Shown here: positions 28,746 through 37,631 of the stretch, in pieces | Numbering within the stretch: position 1 is the first letter of the stretch | Layout of the letters: each line of letters opens with the position of its first letter | The notes under the pieces: model-generated | The model's input: the letters and a program-made list of their open reading frames with translations, nothing else | What the model was told of the DNA's origin: nothing | The model's database searches: none | DNA from: Paracoccus seriniphilus | Lineage (GTDB): Bacteria; Pseudomonadota; Alphaproteobacteria; Rhodobacterales; Rhodobacteraceae | Reading direction: 5' to 3' | Assembly (NCBI RefSeq): GCF_028553745.1 | Contig: NZ_CP067130.1 | Location: forward strand, 1-64,000 | DNA length: 64,000 nucleotides | Translations under genes and position numbers: made by a program

Positions 28746-29777
28746 CTAGCGCATGGATGCCCTGGCGATAGGCTCGAAGCCTCCGCTGGTGATCATATGA
28801 GGCGCCTGGCGGATCGTCGGCGCCTTGGTGTTGCGCCCGAGCGATCGGCGGATCACCACGCCTAGCAGTTCCAGATTGGTCCGGATCAGGCCGGGATCAG
28901 GTGCCGGAAGTTGATCTTTGACGACGTCATGCAGATCCGGCAACGAATAAAAGGGAATCTGCGGGTACAGATGATGTTCGATATGATTGTTCATGTTCAT
29001 GTACAGGAAACGGTTGAGGGCCGAAGGTGCGAATGACCGCGTCGATTTCACGATAGAGGGATCATTTTCCTGCAGCTCGGCATGCTGGATCGTGGTAAAG
29101 AATTGCATCGCAGGTCCGCCCAGAACTCGCGGGATCACGAAGTAGATCAGCAACCATGTCTGACCAGCAGCGATCGCGGCGCCGACCAATACATATCCCA
29201 CAAGAAACAGGCGCGCGCCCAGGATCAATCGACGTATTTCGCCCTCGGGCGTATAGCGGCGCGCTTCTGACCCGACGATACCGAATGCGTGGGCGACAAT
29301 GATCTTGCCTTCATACCAGAACAGCAGCAGGCCAGATTGTTCAGACAGCCAACCGCCAAATGTCATAGGCGTGTCGAAAGGCATCTGCGCATCGTCGCCA
29401 ACATGCCACGTTTTTGTGTGGTGGCTCGTATGGGCATAGCGGCGATGATAGGGCTCTCCAAAATACAGGAAGGAGCTTACCCACAACATGAGCTCATTCA
29501 GCCAGCGCGTTCGGAAGGCCGTTCCATGCGCGGTCTCATGACTTAGAGCATAGGCTGGGACTGTCAGCACAAAGGCGTAAAATCCCATGCTCAGGACGGC
29601 CCATGGCGTGCCCCATGTGAAATGGACCGCCAAGACGCCAGCCGTCATCAGCACCGCCCATTTGGCCAACCAGACGAGGCCGGGGCGGTCACTGCGTCTA
29701 CCAAGAGATTTCAACTTTTTCCGGTCAACGGATATGCCCGAAGACGCTGCATTGGTCGCCACATATTCAGATGTCAT
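28746..29777 (-). CDS. Fatty-acid-desaturase-fold di-iron oxygenase (MocD-like)
   Basis: This 343-residue membrane protein has the three histidine boxes of the desaturase/hydroxylase superfamily: HETAH (80-84), HTSHH (116-120) and HIEHH (265-269). They bind a di-iron centre. Hydrophobic segments lie around 35-75, 150-170 and 185-215. GAGGA precedes the ATG. With the Rieske ferredoxin downstream it resembles the MocD/MocE oxygenase pair that demethylates a methylated inosamine. Here the substrate is unknown: demethylation or hydroxylation of a small molecule is as likely as lipid desaturation. The divergent LysR gene probably controls it. Confidence 0.85.
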   Translation of the reverse strand: MTSEYVATNAASSGISVDRKKLKSLGRRSDRPGLVWLAKWAVLMTAGVLAVHFTWGTPWAVLSMGFYAFVLTVPAYALSHETAHGTAFRTRWLNELMLWVSSFLYFGEPYHRRYAHTSHHTKTWHVGDDAQMPFDTPMTFGGWLSEQSGLLLFWYEGKIIVAHAFGIVGSEARRYTPEGEIRRLILGARLFLVGYVLVGAAIAAGQTWLLIYFVIPRVLGGPAMQFFTTIQHAELQENDPSIVKSTRSFAPSALNRFLYMNMNNHIEHHLYPQIPFYSLPDLHDVVKDQLPAPDPGLIRTNLELLGVVIRRSLGRNTKAPTIRQAPHMITSGGFEPIARASMR

Positions 29778-29835
29778 TGGAATCCTCGTGCCTTTTGAAG
29801 CCGTGCGCTAGCGGCGCATTCTGACATCATCAGAC

Positions 29836-29889
29836 CTCAGCTTTGGTCCCGAATACAATTTCGATATTTTTCAATACTCAAAAGCTGAG
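29836..29889. promoter_or_regulatory. Inverted repeat in the divergent oxygenase/LysR promoter region
   Basis: CTCAGCTTT (29836-29844) and AAAGCTGAG (29881-29889) are perfect 9-base inverted repeats with an A/T-rich 36-base spacer (CGATATTTTTCAATA inside). They lie between the oxygenase start (29777) and the LysR start (29910). A LysR operator overlapping both promoters is a natural reading. Confidence 0.5.
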
Positions 29890-29909
29890 CTTATGGATAA
29901 TCTGCTGCC

Positions 29910-30800
29910 ATGACAGATAACACGCTCCCCCCACTAAACTGGTTACGGGCCTTTGAGGCTGCTGCGCGCCACCGTTCCTTCACTGGTGCGGCACGTGAGA
30001 TGAACATATCCCAGCCTGCAGTTTCCCAGCATGTCAAAGCCTTGGAAACGCATCTGAACATGACCCTGTTCGTGCGGCATGGACGCAAGCTTGAGCTCAC
30101 CGTGGCAGGCAAAAGCTATCTTCCAACGGTTCAGGAGGGACTGGAACTGCTGCATCACGGAACCCGAGAGTTGATCGGCGGTGACAGGGGTAAAGTTCTT
30201 ACCTTGCAATGCAATCTGGCATTTTCGGTCTATTGGCTGGCGCCACGACTGGCCGGCCTGATATCTCAATTCCCCTGGCTAACCATCAATATCAACTCGG
30301 CCCTCTGGGATGTGGAACGGACGGCCAAATCTGCGGATGTCGAAATCCGATTTGGTCATGATCTTGAAAGAACCATCAATTGCCAGCGACTGAGCCATGA
30401 CACTTGCTTTCCAGTATGCGCTCCTGCTCTTGCCGGGCATGACTGGCGCGACTACCCGCTTTTCGACTGCCTTGGAATGAAGGGAAACTGGCAAAGTTGG
30501 GCGCGACGGACTGGCCAGAAAATGCCGAAAGGCAAACGTGTCAACTCAGCCTCGACTTATGCCGTTTCTCTGAGCGCTGCTCAAAATGGCGCTGCTTTTG
30601 CCCTGGGACATGAGACTGTAACCGACACTCTTATCGCCCAAGGTAGTTTGGTGCGCGCGTCCGAAGCAGCAATCGATATGCCAGAAGCATATTATCTCAT
30701 GCCAATCGCGCCTCGTGCGCAAACCCCGTCGACACGCGCTTTTACGACTTGGCTGACTGGACAATGCACAGCATTGTCAGCCGCTTCGTCAATCAAGTGA
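29910..30800 (+). CDS. LysR-family transcriptional regulator (GcvA-like)
   Basis: This 296-residue protein has a LysR winged helix-turn-helix at about 10-70 (LNWLRAFEAAARHRSFTGAA, EMNISQPAVSQHVKALETHL) and an effector domain from about 95. The start pattern LPPLNWLRAFEAAARH is typical of the GcvA-like branch. It is transcribed divergently from the oxygenase and ferredoxin genes with 132 bases between starts, the usual arrangement for LysR activators and their targets. No strong ribosome site precedes the ATG. Confidence 0.92.
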   Translation: MTDNTLPPLNWLRAFEAAARHRSFTGAAREMNISQPAVSQHVKALETHLNMTLFVRHGRKLELTVAGKSYLPTVQEGLELLHHGTRELIGGDRGKVLTLQCNLAFSVYWLAPRLAGLISQFPWLTININSALWDVERTAKSADVEIRFGHDLERTINCQRLSHDTCFPVCAPALAGHDWRDYPLFDCLGMKGNWQSWARRTGQKMPKGKRVNSASTYAVSLSAAQNGAAFALGHETVTDTLIAQGSLVRASEAAIDMPEAYYLMPIAPRAQTPSTRAFTTWLTGQCTALSAASSIK

Positions 30801-30900
30801 TCATTGTTTGATCCCACGATTTAACAGGCTGCTGAAATAGTCCCACCTCGACAGCTGGTTGAGAACATGATTCATCCTCGTCGCGGCAATGGCGGGGGTG

Positions 30901-31150
30901 ATGATGCGCGGGACGGACGAGACGAGCGGTTCGCTGTTCAGCTATGTGGATCTGGAGGCGCGCATCCCGGCGCGGCATCCGTTGCGGAAGATCAGGCAGG
31001 TGGTGAATGATGCGCTGGCCAGCCTGGACGCCGAGTTTGAAGCGCTGTACATCGATTTCGGCCGCCCCTCGATTGCACCTGAGCGACTGATCCGAGCCAG
31101 CCTGCTGCAGATCCTGTTCTCGGTCCGGTCCGAGCGGCAGTTGATGGAAC
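30901..31150 (+). pseudogene. IS5-family transposase (second type), N-terminal fragment
   Basis: MMRGTDETSGSLFSYVDLEA is followed by RIPARHPLRKIRQVVNDALA, then PSIAPERLIRASLLQILFSV and SERQLMER. This is the DUF772-type N-terminus of an IS5/IS1182-like transposase. It is cut at 31150/31151 by the left end of an IS6-family element. The element's own left end is probably near 30830 (GGCTGCTGAAATAGTC). No C-terminal part was found. Confidence 0.7.
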
Positions 31151-31961
31151 GGCATTGCCAAGTTGATCGCGTTGTCCTTCTCGGATAGCGCGGTAGCATG
31201 ACCATACCGACCTCATTGCCGCGGCTGAAGGGCTTCCGTTTCCCTCGTGAAATCATCGCCTATGCGGTGTGGGCATATCATCGGTTTGCTCTCAGCACGG
31301 GGGATGTCGAGGACCTCCTGGCGGAGCGTGGCGTCATCGTCAGTCGTGAAGCGGTTCGTCTCTGGGTGAACCGTTTCGGGTCTCAGTTCGCGGCTTGTAT
31401 CCGACGCGACCGGCCCCGGCCGCATGACAAATGGCATATGGATGAAGTGGTCGTCCCGATCAACGGCGTGAAACATTGGCTGTGGCGCGCAATCGATGGC
31501 AATGGAGATGTACTCGACATTCTGATCCAGCCTCGCCGCAATGCCAAAGCCGCAAAGCGTTTCTTTGGCCGAGACTGGTTGCTGCCTATGGCGAACCGCG
31601 TGTCGTGATCACGGACAAGCTGCGCAGCTATACCAGGCCGATCAAGGCCATCGCGCCGGGCGCCGACCATCGGGCGCACAAGGGGCTCAACAACCGGATC
31701 GAAGGGTCACACCGGCCGACGCGAAAGCGGGAAAAGATGATGGGTGGGTTCAAGTCACCACGCCAGGCGCAACGATTTCTCGTCGCCCATGACCAAATCA
31801 GTACGATCTTTCGTCCCCGCCGCTATCGCCTTTCCACTCTCTCCTACCGCCATGCCAGAGCCGACGCGTTCAAGCTGTGGGAAGGTTATGCTGCCGAACT
31901 ATCGGCCTGATTGCGCGGTCGAACGCTTATTCCAATCCACGTCAGATAACTTGGCAATGCC
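31151..31961 (+). mobile_element. IS6-family element (type C)
   Basis: The termini GGCATTGCCAAGTT at 31151 and its reverse complement ending at 31961 are perfect 14-base inverted repeats. The 811-base length is typical of IS6. No 8-bp target duplication flanks it: the left flank is an IS5 fragment and the right flank a hemolysin-activator gene fragment. Confidence 0.85.
31198..31910 (+). pseudogene. IS6-family transposase (type C), frameshifted
   Basis: The first part (31198 to about 31570) reads LKGFRFPREIIAYAVWAYHR, then WHMDEVVVPINGVKHWLWRA with the first catalytic aspartate. After NAKAAKRFFGRDW the frame changes. The second part (to 31910) continues VAAYGEPRVVITDKLRSYTR, GLNNRIEGSHRPTRKREKMM and a normal IS6 tail. 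One small indel near 31570 separates them, so the transposase is probably inactive unless rescued by ribosomal slippage. Confidence 0.8.
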
Positions 31962-32483
31962 CATGCTCCCCATCCGGGTAAAGGCCGCCGAGCGCGAACT
32001 CTTGCTGATGAGCGACCTTGCCGGGCTTTCGATAGAAGGCACTTTCGTGCGCCCCGAAGGCGCGACGGGCGGCGGGCTGCTGCGATTGAAGATTGCACAG
32101 GATCGCAGCGAGGGCGTGATCGGGCTGGACAATCTGGGCTCGGACACTGTCGGTCCATTGCAGATGGCCAATGTGGTGACCTTTAACGACGCCCTGCACG
32201 GGTTCGAGACGACCACCCTGACCGGCGTCATTACACCGCAACACCCTGACCGGATGTCACTGGTCCAGATGATGCAAAGCTATCCGGTCGGATCGAGCGG
32301 GCTGAGCGCGGGCTACAGCCTTGTTTATCTGCGCCAACACCCGGACGGTGGCGCTGGCGCGCCGGATATCGACGTAACATCAGCCATGGGCACTGCGTTT
32401 CTGTCCTATCCGTTTGTGCGGACGCTGGACCGGTCGCTCTGGGGGCAGGCCGAGCTGACAATACGCAACGAGGACGTGGACTT
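31962..32483 (+). pseudogene. ShlB/FhaC-type outer-membrane secretion protein, internal fragment
   Basis: The reading frame after the IS6 right end gives LLMSDLAGLSIEGTFVRPEG, GGGLLRLKI, VIGLDNLGSDTVGPLQMANV and PVGSSGLSAGYSLVYLRQHP. This pattern is POTRA followed by the first beta-barrel strands of two-partner secretion transporters. The N-terminus was lost at the IS6 border and the C-terminus at an IstB fragment near 32484. Because no stop intervenes, the fragment is fused in frame to IstB. No exported TpsA partner was seen in the window. Confidence 0.65.
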
Positions 32484-33024
32484 CCGATCACCGCGCCGTC
32501 TGGACAAGGCGCTCTTCCAAGAACTGGCCACCGGGCGCTGGATCAAAGAGAAGCGGAACCTGTTGATCACCGGGCCATGCGGTGTCGGCAAAACCTGGCT
32601 GGCCTGCGCCCTGGGGCAGAGAGCCTGCCGCGACAATGCCACCGTGATCTATAAGCGCCTGCCACGCCTATTCTCGGAACTGCAGCTCGCCCACGACGAC
32701 GGGCGCTTCCCGCGCATCTTTCGCCAACTCGTCAAAGCGGACCTGCTGATCCTCGACGATTGGGGGCCGGAACGTATGACCGCGCCGCAACGTCGGGACC
32801 TGATGGAAATTGTCGAAGACCGCTACGGAAACGGCGCAACGCTGGTCACAAGCCAGCTGCCGGTCGATGCGTGGCACGACATCATCGACGAACCGACTTT
32901 CGCAGACGCCATCCTCGATCGCCTGATCCACAACGCGCACAGATTGCCTCTCGAAGGCCCGTCGATGCGCAAGACCCGCGATGCCCCCGTGGCCAAAACC
33001 GTTGACGAACAAACCGACACCTGA
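32484..33024 (+). pseudogene. IS21-family IstB-like ATPase, N-terminally truncated
   Basis: From about 32484 the frame reads LATGRWIKEKRNLLITGPCG, with Walker A GPCGVGKTWLA, Walker B ADLLILDDWGPERM and sensor TLVTSQLPVDAW, ending at a TGA at 33022-33024. This is the larger part of an IstB of a second IS21 type, unlike the one at 26819. Its N-terminal ~80 residues and istA are absent. Bases 33050-33120 carry repeats of GGAATGNCTGTCCGCG-type that look like that element's right-end repeats. Confidence 0.75.
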
Positions 33025-33109
33025 GATGTCAGATCAAACGCTCAGCATCCCGCGCGAGCTTTGTCCGCGCACCCCGGAATGACTGTCCGCGTGCCGTTGG
33101 AATGGCTGT

Positions 33110-33448
33110 CCGCGAAGCCCAGAATGCGCAGGCCAGACGCGAGATCGCGTCCGGACTTGAACATCGCTCCCACAAAGGCCTGAACAATCGGGCCGAGAAC
33201 AGCCATTTGCCGTTTCGAAAACGAGAGCGGTGCATGCAAGGCTTTCGCGCTCCGGGCGGGTTGCAACGGTTTGCAACATGCCAGTCTGCCGCCAGAAACC
33301 GCTTCTCAATACCTGCCCGCCGTCGTTCCGCAAACGCAACACGCTATCACAGAATGGAAGCCTTCGACGCCTGGAAGGAGGCCGCGAACATCTGACGCTC
33401 CAAGACCGGCCATCTCTTCGCGGCCGGCGAGTTAAGTTGACAAAACCT
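33110..33448 (+). mobile_element. IS6-family element (type A), copy 2, 5'-truncated
   Basis: From 33123 to the right terminus CGAGTTAAGTTGACA (about 33430-33448) the bases match the 3' part of the element at 5568-6258. They include the transposase tail missing there. The coding part (to 33395) reads [20 protein letters not shown], then [20 protein letters not shown]. The left half is replaced by IS21 debris. Confidence 0.75.
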
Positions 33449-33583
33449 CTGGCAGGCATGAAGGACAGCAAGATCATCGTCGCCATCAACAAGGACGAAG
33501 AAGCACCAATCTTCCAGGTTGCGGATTACGGCCTTGTCGCGGATCTGTTCGATGCCTTGCCCGAACTGACAGGGATACTGTAG
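33449..33583 (+). pseudogene. etfA: 3' end of etfA (electron transfer flavoprotein alpha subunit)
   Basis: Immediately after the IS6 right end the frame reads [20 protein letters not shown], then [20 protein letters not shown] and LTGIL-stop. This is the well-conserved FAD-binding C-terminal tail of EtfA (about 310 residues when complete). Only ~45 residues remain, so it is non-functional. It shows that an ETF locus was cut by, or carried with, the IS6 element. The acyl-CoA dehydrogenases later in the window need an ETF from elsewhere. Confidence 0.8.
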
Positions 33584-33641
33584 CCGGGGTAATTTCATTT
33601 GTGGTCAGCCTGTGTTTTGCAGACCGCGTTGCCCGAATAGC

Positions 33642-33676
33642 GCTCGGGGGCGTTGATGATGTGAACGCCCCCGAGC
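33642..33676. terminator. Strong hairpin between etfA remnant and DUF917 gene
   Basis: GCTCGGGGGCGTT (33642-33654) and AACGCCCCCGAGC (33664-33676) form a 13-bp perfect stem with a 9-base loop. There is no adjacent T-run on either strand, so it is a transcription-end hairpin of uncertain type, perhaps for the original etf operon and the convergent DUF917 operon. Confidence 0.6.
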
Positions 33677-33722
33677 ACAGGTCAGCGTCAACAACCTGAC
33701 CAAGCCGCCTACATTGATGGTC

Positions 33723-34868
33723 CTACCCGTCACCTCGGTCGCCGAACGTTGCAACTCCGGGTGCGCAGGGGGGAACTACTGGGCGGTAGGGCTGATCCAG
33801 ACCTGCATAGGCGGGGCCGAATGCGGCTAATCCTTTTGGCGAGGTGAACGGCACCGGCGCGGGCAGGATGACGATCGCCACATTCTGACCGGCGTGGTAA
33901 TTGGGGTTGGTGACGGGTTCCCCGGTATCGGTGTCGATCATGCAGATCATGTCCGGTATCGTCGCATGTACCGTGCTGTTGAGCCAGCCGATCATGTTTT
34001 CGTTCTTGAGCCAGATCCGATAGCTGTCTCCTGCGAAATCTCCGCGGCCGCTGATCGAGATATTGCCAATGGTAAAGCCGTCTTCGGTCTTCCAGTTGCT
34101 GTCGTCGACCACGCCTCGAAAGGCCACAATCCCCGATCCCTGTTTCGCAATGGCTGCGGCGGCATCGACTCCGTCGGCGCGGGCCTTTCGCCAGGTCTGG
34201 CCCATCTGCAATGCCATGCTGATCGCGCCCGGGATCACCGCGTCGCGGATCTCGCGAATTTCAAGCGCGTGATCAATGGCGGCAATATCGTTCCGGCTGA
34301 CCATGGACAGGGCGCGCACGATATGTTCGGCGCGTGCATCATCGATGACATTTTCGCAGATGATGGTTTCTCCAAAGGCATTGGCCATCACGATCGGCGC
34401 AGCGGGCAGGCCTTCGATATAATAGGTGGAATGGGTAATCTCCGGCACGGCACGGCCGGCAGGATCGGCATCGATAATAAAGGCGTCGGACATGGCGGCG
34501 GCATAAAAGGCGACCGCGGTGTTCGAGCCTCCAAGTTCGCAAGAAATCGTGCCGTAGAACGGGCGGCCCAGATACTCTTGAAAGCGCCGATAGGCCACCA
34601 GAATCGAGGGTTCGGTGATACGGGGCAGCCGTTCATAGAATTTTTCCTGATCCGCTGGCAGGGCCGAGATCGCCCCCAGCATATAAGGGGTGCAGACCAG
34701 CGCGTCCCGCGGTGCCTCGTCCAGCGCAACCATCTTGAATTCCTTGCCCTTGGACAGGGCGTCATCGATCAGCCTGAAGCCTTCGGTCAACTCGCCGCCG
34801 CCGCCGGTTCCAAGAATTGTGGCACCATACAGAATATCTTGCAGATCTTGGCGCGAAAGTATTTTCAT
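33723..34868 (-). CDS. DUF917 family protein
   Basis: This 381-residue protein starts MKILSRQDLQDILYGATILG (the ATG at 34868 follows AAAGGACTGACC; an upstream start at 34889 is less likely). GTGGGGELTEG near residues 20-30 and FYGTISCELGGSNTAVAFYA near 105 are typical of DUF917, a family linked to hydantoinase/oxoprolinase-type and S-methylthiohydantoin chemistry. No hydantoinase partner is adjacent. It is the last gene of an operon with a spermidine/putrescine-type importer, so it may act on the imported compound. The function is otherwise unknown. Confidence 0.8.
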   Translation of the reverse strand: MKILSRQDLQDILYGATILGTGGGGELTEGFRLIDDALSKGKEFKMVALDEAPRDALVCTPYMLGAISALPADQEKFYERLPRITEPSILVAYRRFQEYLGRPFYGTISCELGGSNTAVAFYAAAMSDAFIIDADPAGRAVPEITHSTYYIEGLPAAPIVMANAFGETIICENVIDDARAEHIVRALSMVSRNDIAAIDHALEIREIRDAVIPGAISMALQMGQTWRKARADGVDAAAAIAKQGSGIVAFRGVVDDSNWKTEDGFTIGNISISGRGDFAGDSYRIWLKNENMIGWLNSTVHATIPDMICMIDTDTGEPVTNPNYHAGQNVAIVILPAPVPFTSPKGLAAFGPAYAGLDQPYRPVVPPCAPGVATFGDRGDG

Positions 34869-34898
34869 GGTCAGTCCTTTAGTTGGCATATCACGCGA

Positions 34899-35690
34899 TC
34901 AGTTGCGTGGTGCCCCGAGAAGCTTGAGAAGATCGGTAATCATTGACAGCACCAGCAGCACGGCGACGGTCAGCAAGGCAAAGGCCATCGCGGCCGAGGC
35001 CACCACGGGCGTGTAGCCGTAGCGCACATTGTTGAAGATGCGGATCGGCAGGGTTTCGACAGCGAAGCCCGACACCATATAGGAAATCAGATATTCATTG
35101 ACGCTGATGATCGCGACAAGCGCATAGCCGGTGACGATATAGGGCAGCACCAGTGGAAAGATCACCTTTCTGAAGGTCTGCCACGGCGTCGCGCCCATGG
35201 TGCGCGATGCTTCGACGACATCGTCCGACAGGGTTGCGAAACCGCGTGAGATGATGACCAACGGAAGCGTGACGAAGAATACCCCATGCGAGATGATCGT
35301 CGCCTCGATCCGGCCATACATGCCGATCTCGGCCCAGAAGACGCTAGCTCCCATCGCGATGATGATCGGCGGCAGCATGAACGGCCCGATTCCCAGGGCA
35401 AAGACCAGCCGTCCAAACCCGGACTTCAGTCGCCACAGCACATAGTTCGCCGCCAGCGCGATGCTGACCGAGACCAGCGCCGCCACTACCGCGATCGCCA
35501 GTGAATTCCGGATCGGCATCAGCCAGTCCTTGTCGGTGAACAGGACCGTGTACCACTGCAGCGACAGTTCGGTCGGCGGAAAGGAAATGTTGCTGTTGGC
35601 GTTGATGGACACGCCTGCGACGATCAGGAAGGGCAGGATAAGCCCCGCAGCGATCAGCGCAACGAACAGCCGTTTGAGAAAGCTATTCAT
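34899..35690 (-). CDS. Spermidine/putrescine-type ABC permease (PotC-like)
   Basis: This 263-residue inner-membrane protein has about six hydrophobic helices and the binding-protein-dependent transport motif VVEASRTMGATPWQTFRKVI (EAA loop, about 150-170). It is the PotC-like second permease: it begins MNSFLKRLFVALIAAGLILP, overlaps the PotB-like gene by 4 bases and precedes the DUF917 gene by 30 bases. It forms the channel with the product of 35687-36529. The substrate may be a polyamine or another small cation or amino compound. Confidence 0.9.
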   Translation of the reverse strand: MNSFLKRLFVALIAAGLILPFLIVAGVSINANSNISFPPTELSLQWYTVLFTDKDWLMPIRNSLAIAVVAALVSVSIALAANYVLWRLKSGFGRLVFALGIGPFMLPPIIIAMGASVFWAEIGMYGRIEATIISHGVFFVTLPLVIISRGFATLSDDVVEASRTMGATPWQTFRKVIFPLVLPYIVTGYALVAIISVNEYLISYMVSGFAVETLPIRIFNNVRYGYTPVVASAAMAFALLTVAVLLVLSMITDLLKLLGAPRN

Positions 35691-36529
35691 GACCGGTGCT
35701 CCTTGCGAGAGGCGAGCATCAGCAAACCGATGATCAGCAGTGTGAACAGAAGCATGATGACCGACAGAGCCGAGCCAAGCGGCATGTTTGCATCCCCGAC
35801 CGCCTTGTCGGTGATGATAACCGTCATGTTCCAGTCCTGTGGCCGACCAAGCATGGTGGGCATGACGAAAACGCCCAGAAAATAGACAAACATGGTGACG
35901 ACTGCGCCGATGATGGCGCCGCGGTAATTGGGCAGGACGACCCTGGTCAGGACGCGTGGCGGAGAAGTCCCAAGGGTCAGTGCCGCCTCTTCAATACTGC
36001 GATCACGTTGCGCCAATTGCGGATAGAACATCAGCGCCACAAGCGAAAATCCCAGCGTCACGAAGCCGATGATCATCGCGCCAAAGCTGGGCGAGAGCGA
36101 ATGCGGGTCCTGCCACAGGCCGATCCAGCCCATGAATTTCGGGATGCCCGAGCTTTCGGACAGCAGGATCAGCCAGGCAAAGCCCAGGATCACCTCGCTC
36201 AGGCACATCAATGACAACAGCAGGATGATCCAGAACAGCTGCCAGCGCCGTTTCATATCGGTGATAATATATATTGCGGGAAAGGCCAGCAGGACCACGA
36301 TCACCGCTCCCAGAGCCGAGGACCACACCGACCGCATGGAGATGGTGTAGTAGAAGGACGAAAAGAACTTGGCGTAATTGTCCCAGACGAAGGCCACATC
36401 GTAGAAGCCGAGAGGGTCTCGCTTGTAAAAGCTGACCACGATCATGAAGGCAAGTGGGCCGAGGAAAAACAGGCTCATCATCCCCAGAGGGAAAAGCCCG
36501 ATCAGATGTGCGGGGCTGAGACGTTTCAT
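35687..36529 (-). CDS. Spermidine/putrescine-type ABC permease (PotB-like)
   Basis: This 280-residue polytopic protein starts MKRLSPAHLIGLFPLGMMSL, with later helices and the EAA loop IEEAALTLGTSPPRVLTRVV near 180-200. The start at 36529 overlaps the ATPase stop (ATGA), which favours it over the in-frame ATG at 36544. It is the first permease of the Pot-type system. It overlaps the next permease gene by 4 bases, so the whole set is translationally coupled. Confidence 0.9.
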   Translation of the reverse strand: MKRLSPAHLIGLFPLGMMSLFFLGPLAFMIVVSFYKRDPLGFYDVAFVWDNYAKFFSSFYYTISMRSVWSSALGAVIVVLLAFPAIYIITDMKRRWQLFWIILLLSLMCLSEVILGFAWLILLSESSGIPKFMGWIGLWQDPHSLSPSFGAMIIGFVTLGFSLVALMFYPQLAQRDRSIEEAALTLGTSPPRVLTRVVLPNYRGAIIGAVVTMFVYFLGVFVMPTMLGRPQDWNMTVIITDKAVGDANMPLGSALSVIMLLFTLLIIGLLMLASRKEHRS

Positions 36530-37575
36530 GACGGGATGATCCAAGCATGGTCCAGATCGAAATGGATTTCGGCTTTTTCGCCCACCGCGAATTCCGGTGG
36601 CCTGTCCGATACCATCGTGTGAATGAACTTGCGGTCTCCGACGCTCAGTTCGGTTTCAATGGAAGCGCCAAGCAGACGCACGAAATCGACGGTTCCGACC
36701 AGCCCGTTGCTGTCTGCCCCGGCCGGTCGGAGGGACAGGTATTCGGGGCGCACCGCGACAGTGTGTCTGCCCTCCAGCGTCGCCATTGCCCCGCGTGCCG
36801 TCCCCAGCGGTAAATCGTCCAGCATGACCGTGCCGCCAGCGGAAAAGCGTGGGGTGAATATATTGTTGGTGCCCATGAAATCAGCGACAAAGCGGGTCTG
36901 TGGGCGTGAATAGATCTCGGTCGGAGTGCCTGCCTGCTCGATCCGGCCCTCGTTCAGAATGACGATGCGGTCGGCAATGGACATCGCCTCGTTCTGGTCA
37001 TGGGTCACGAATATCGTCGTCACGCCCAGCTTGCGTTGCAGCTTTTTCACCTCGATTTGCAGATGTTCGCGCAACCCGGCATCAAGCGCACTGAAGGGTT
37101 CATCCATCAGGAACAGGGCCGGCTGAATAGCCAGCGCCCGCGCAATGGCAACCCGTTGGCGCTGGCCGCCTGAAAGGGCCGAAACCGGGCGATCGGACAG
37201 ACCGGACAAACCGACGACATCCAGAAGCTCTGTCGCCCTGGCCATGCGTTCGGCCTTACCCACGCCGCGCAGCTCAAGACCATAGGCGATGTTCTGGCCG
37301 ACATTCAGGTGTGGAAATAGCGCAAGGCTTTGAAAAACCATCCCGACATTGCGTTTGTGACAGTCCACCCGAGTCAGGTCGGTCCCGTCCAGCAACATCT
37401 CACCCGATGTTGGTGTTTCAAGCCCGGCGATAATGCGAAGTAGCGTGGTCTTGCCGCAGCCGGATCCGCCCAAAAGACAGATGAATTCAGCCGAGCCGAT
37501 TTCCAGATTCACATCCCTGAGCGCCTGAAAGGTTCCGAAGTTTTTCTCGATATTCTTGAGCGATAGCGTTGCCAT
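36526..37575 (-). CDS. Spermidine/putrescine-type ABC ATPase (PotA-like)
   Basis: This 349-residue ATPase has Walker A GGSGCGKTT (about 36-44), signature LSGGQRQRVAIARALA near 135, Walker B ALFLMDEPFSALD, and a C-terminal TOBE domain (about 275-345: VRPEYLSLRPAG). It powers the two permeases. It lies 56 bases downstream of the receptor gene and overlaps the PotB-like gene by 4 bases. Family members carry polyamines, iron or other small solutes; the receptor type points to polyamine-like cargo. Confidence 0.93.
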   Translation of the reverse strand: MATLSLKNIEKNFGTFQALRDVNLEIGSAEFICLLGGSGCGKTTLLRIIAGLETPTSGEMLLDGTDLTRVDCHKRNVGMVFQSLALFPHLNVGQNIAYGLELRGVGKAERMARATELLDVVGLSGLSDRPVSALSGGQRQRVAIARALAIQPALFLMDEPFSALDAGLREHLQIEVKKLQRKLGVTTIFVTHDQNEAMSIADRIVILNEGRIEQAGTPTEIYSRPQTRFVADFMGTNNIFTPRFSAGGTVMLDDLPLGTARGAMATLEGRHTVAVRPEYLSLRPAGADSNGLVGTVDFVRLLGASIETELSVGDRKFIHTMVSDRPPEFAVGEKAEIHFDLDHAWIIPS

Positions 37576-37631
37576 GGGGAATTTCTTTGCTGAAACTGAG
37601 GTCGGCGCGCAGCTGGGCCGACCTCCAAATA

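Noticed and set aside
33894..34946. 350-residue plus-strand frame
   Set aside because: Antisense to the DUF917 gene; no independent support.
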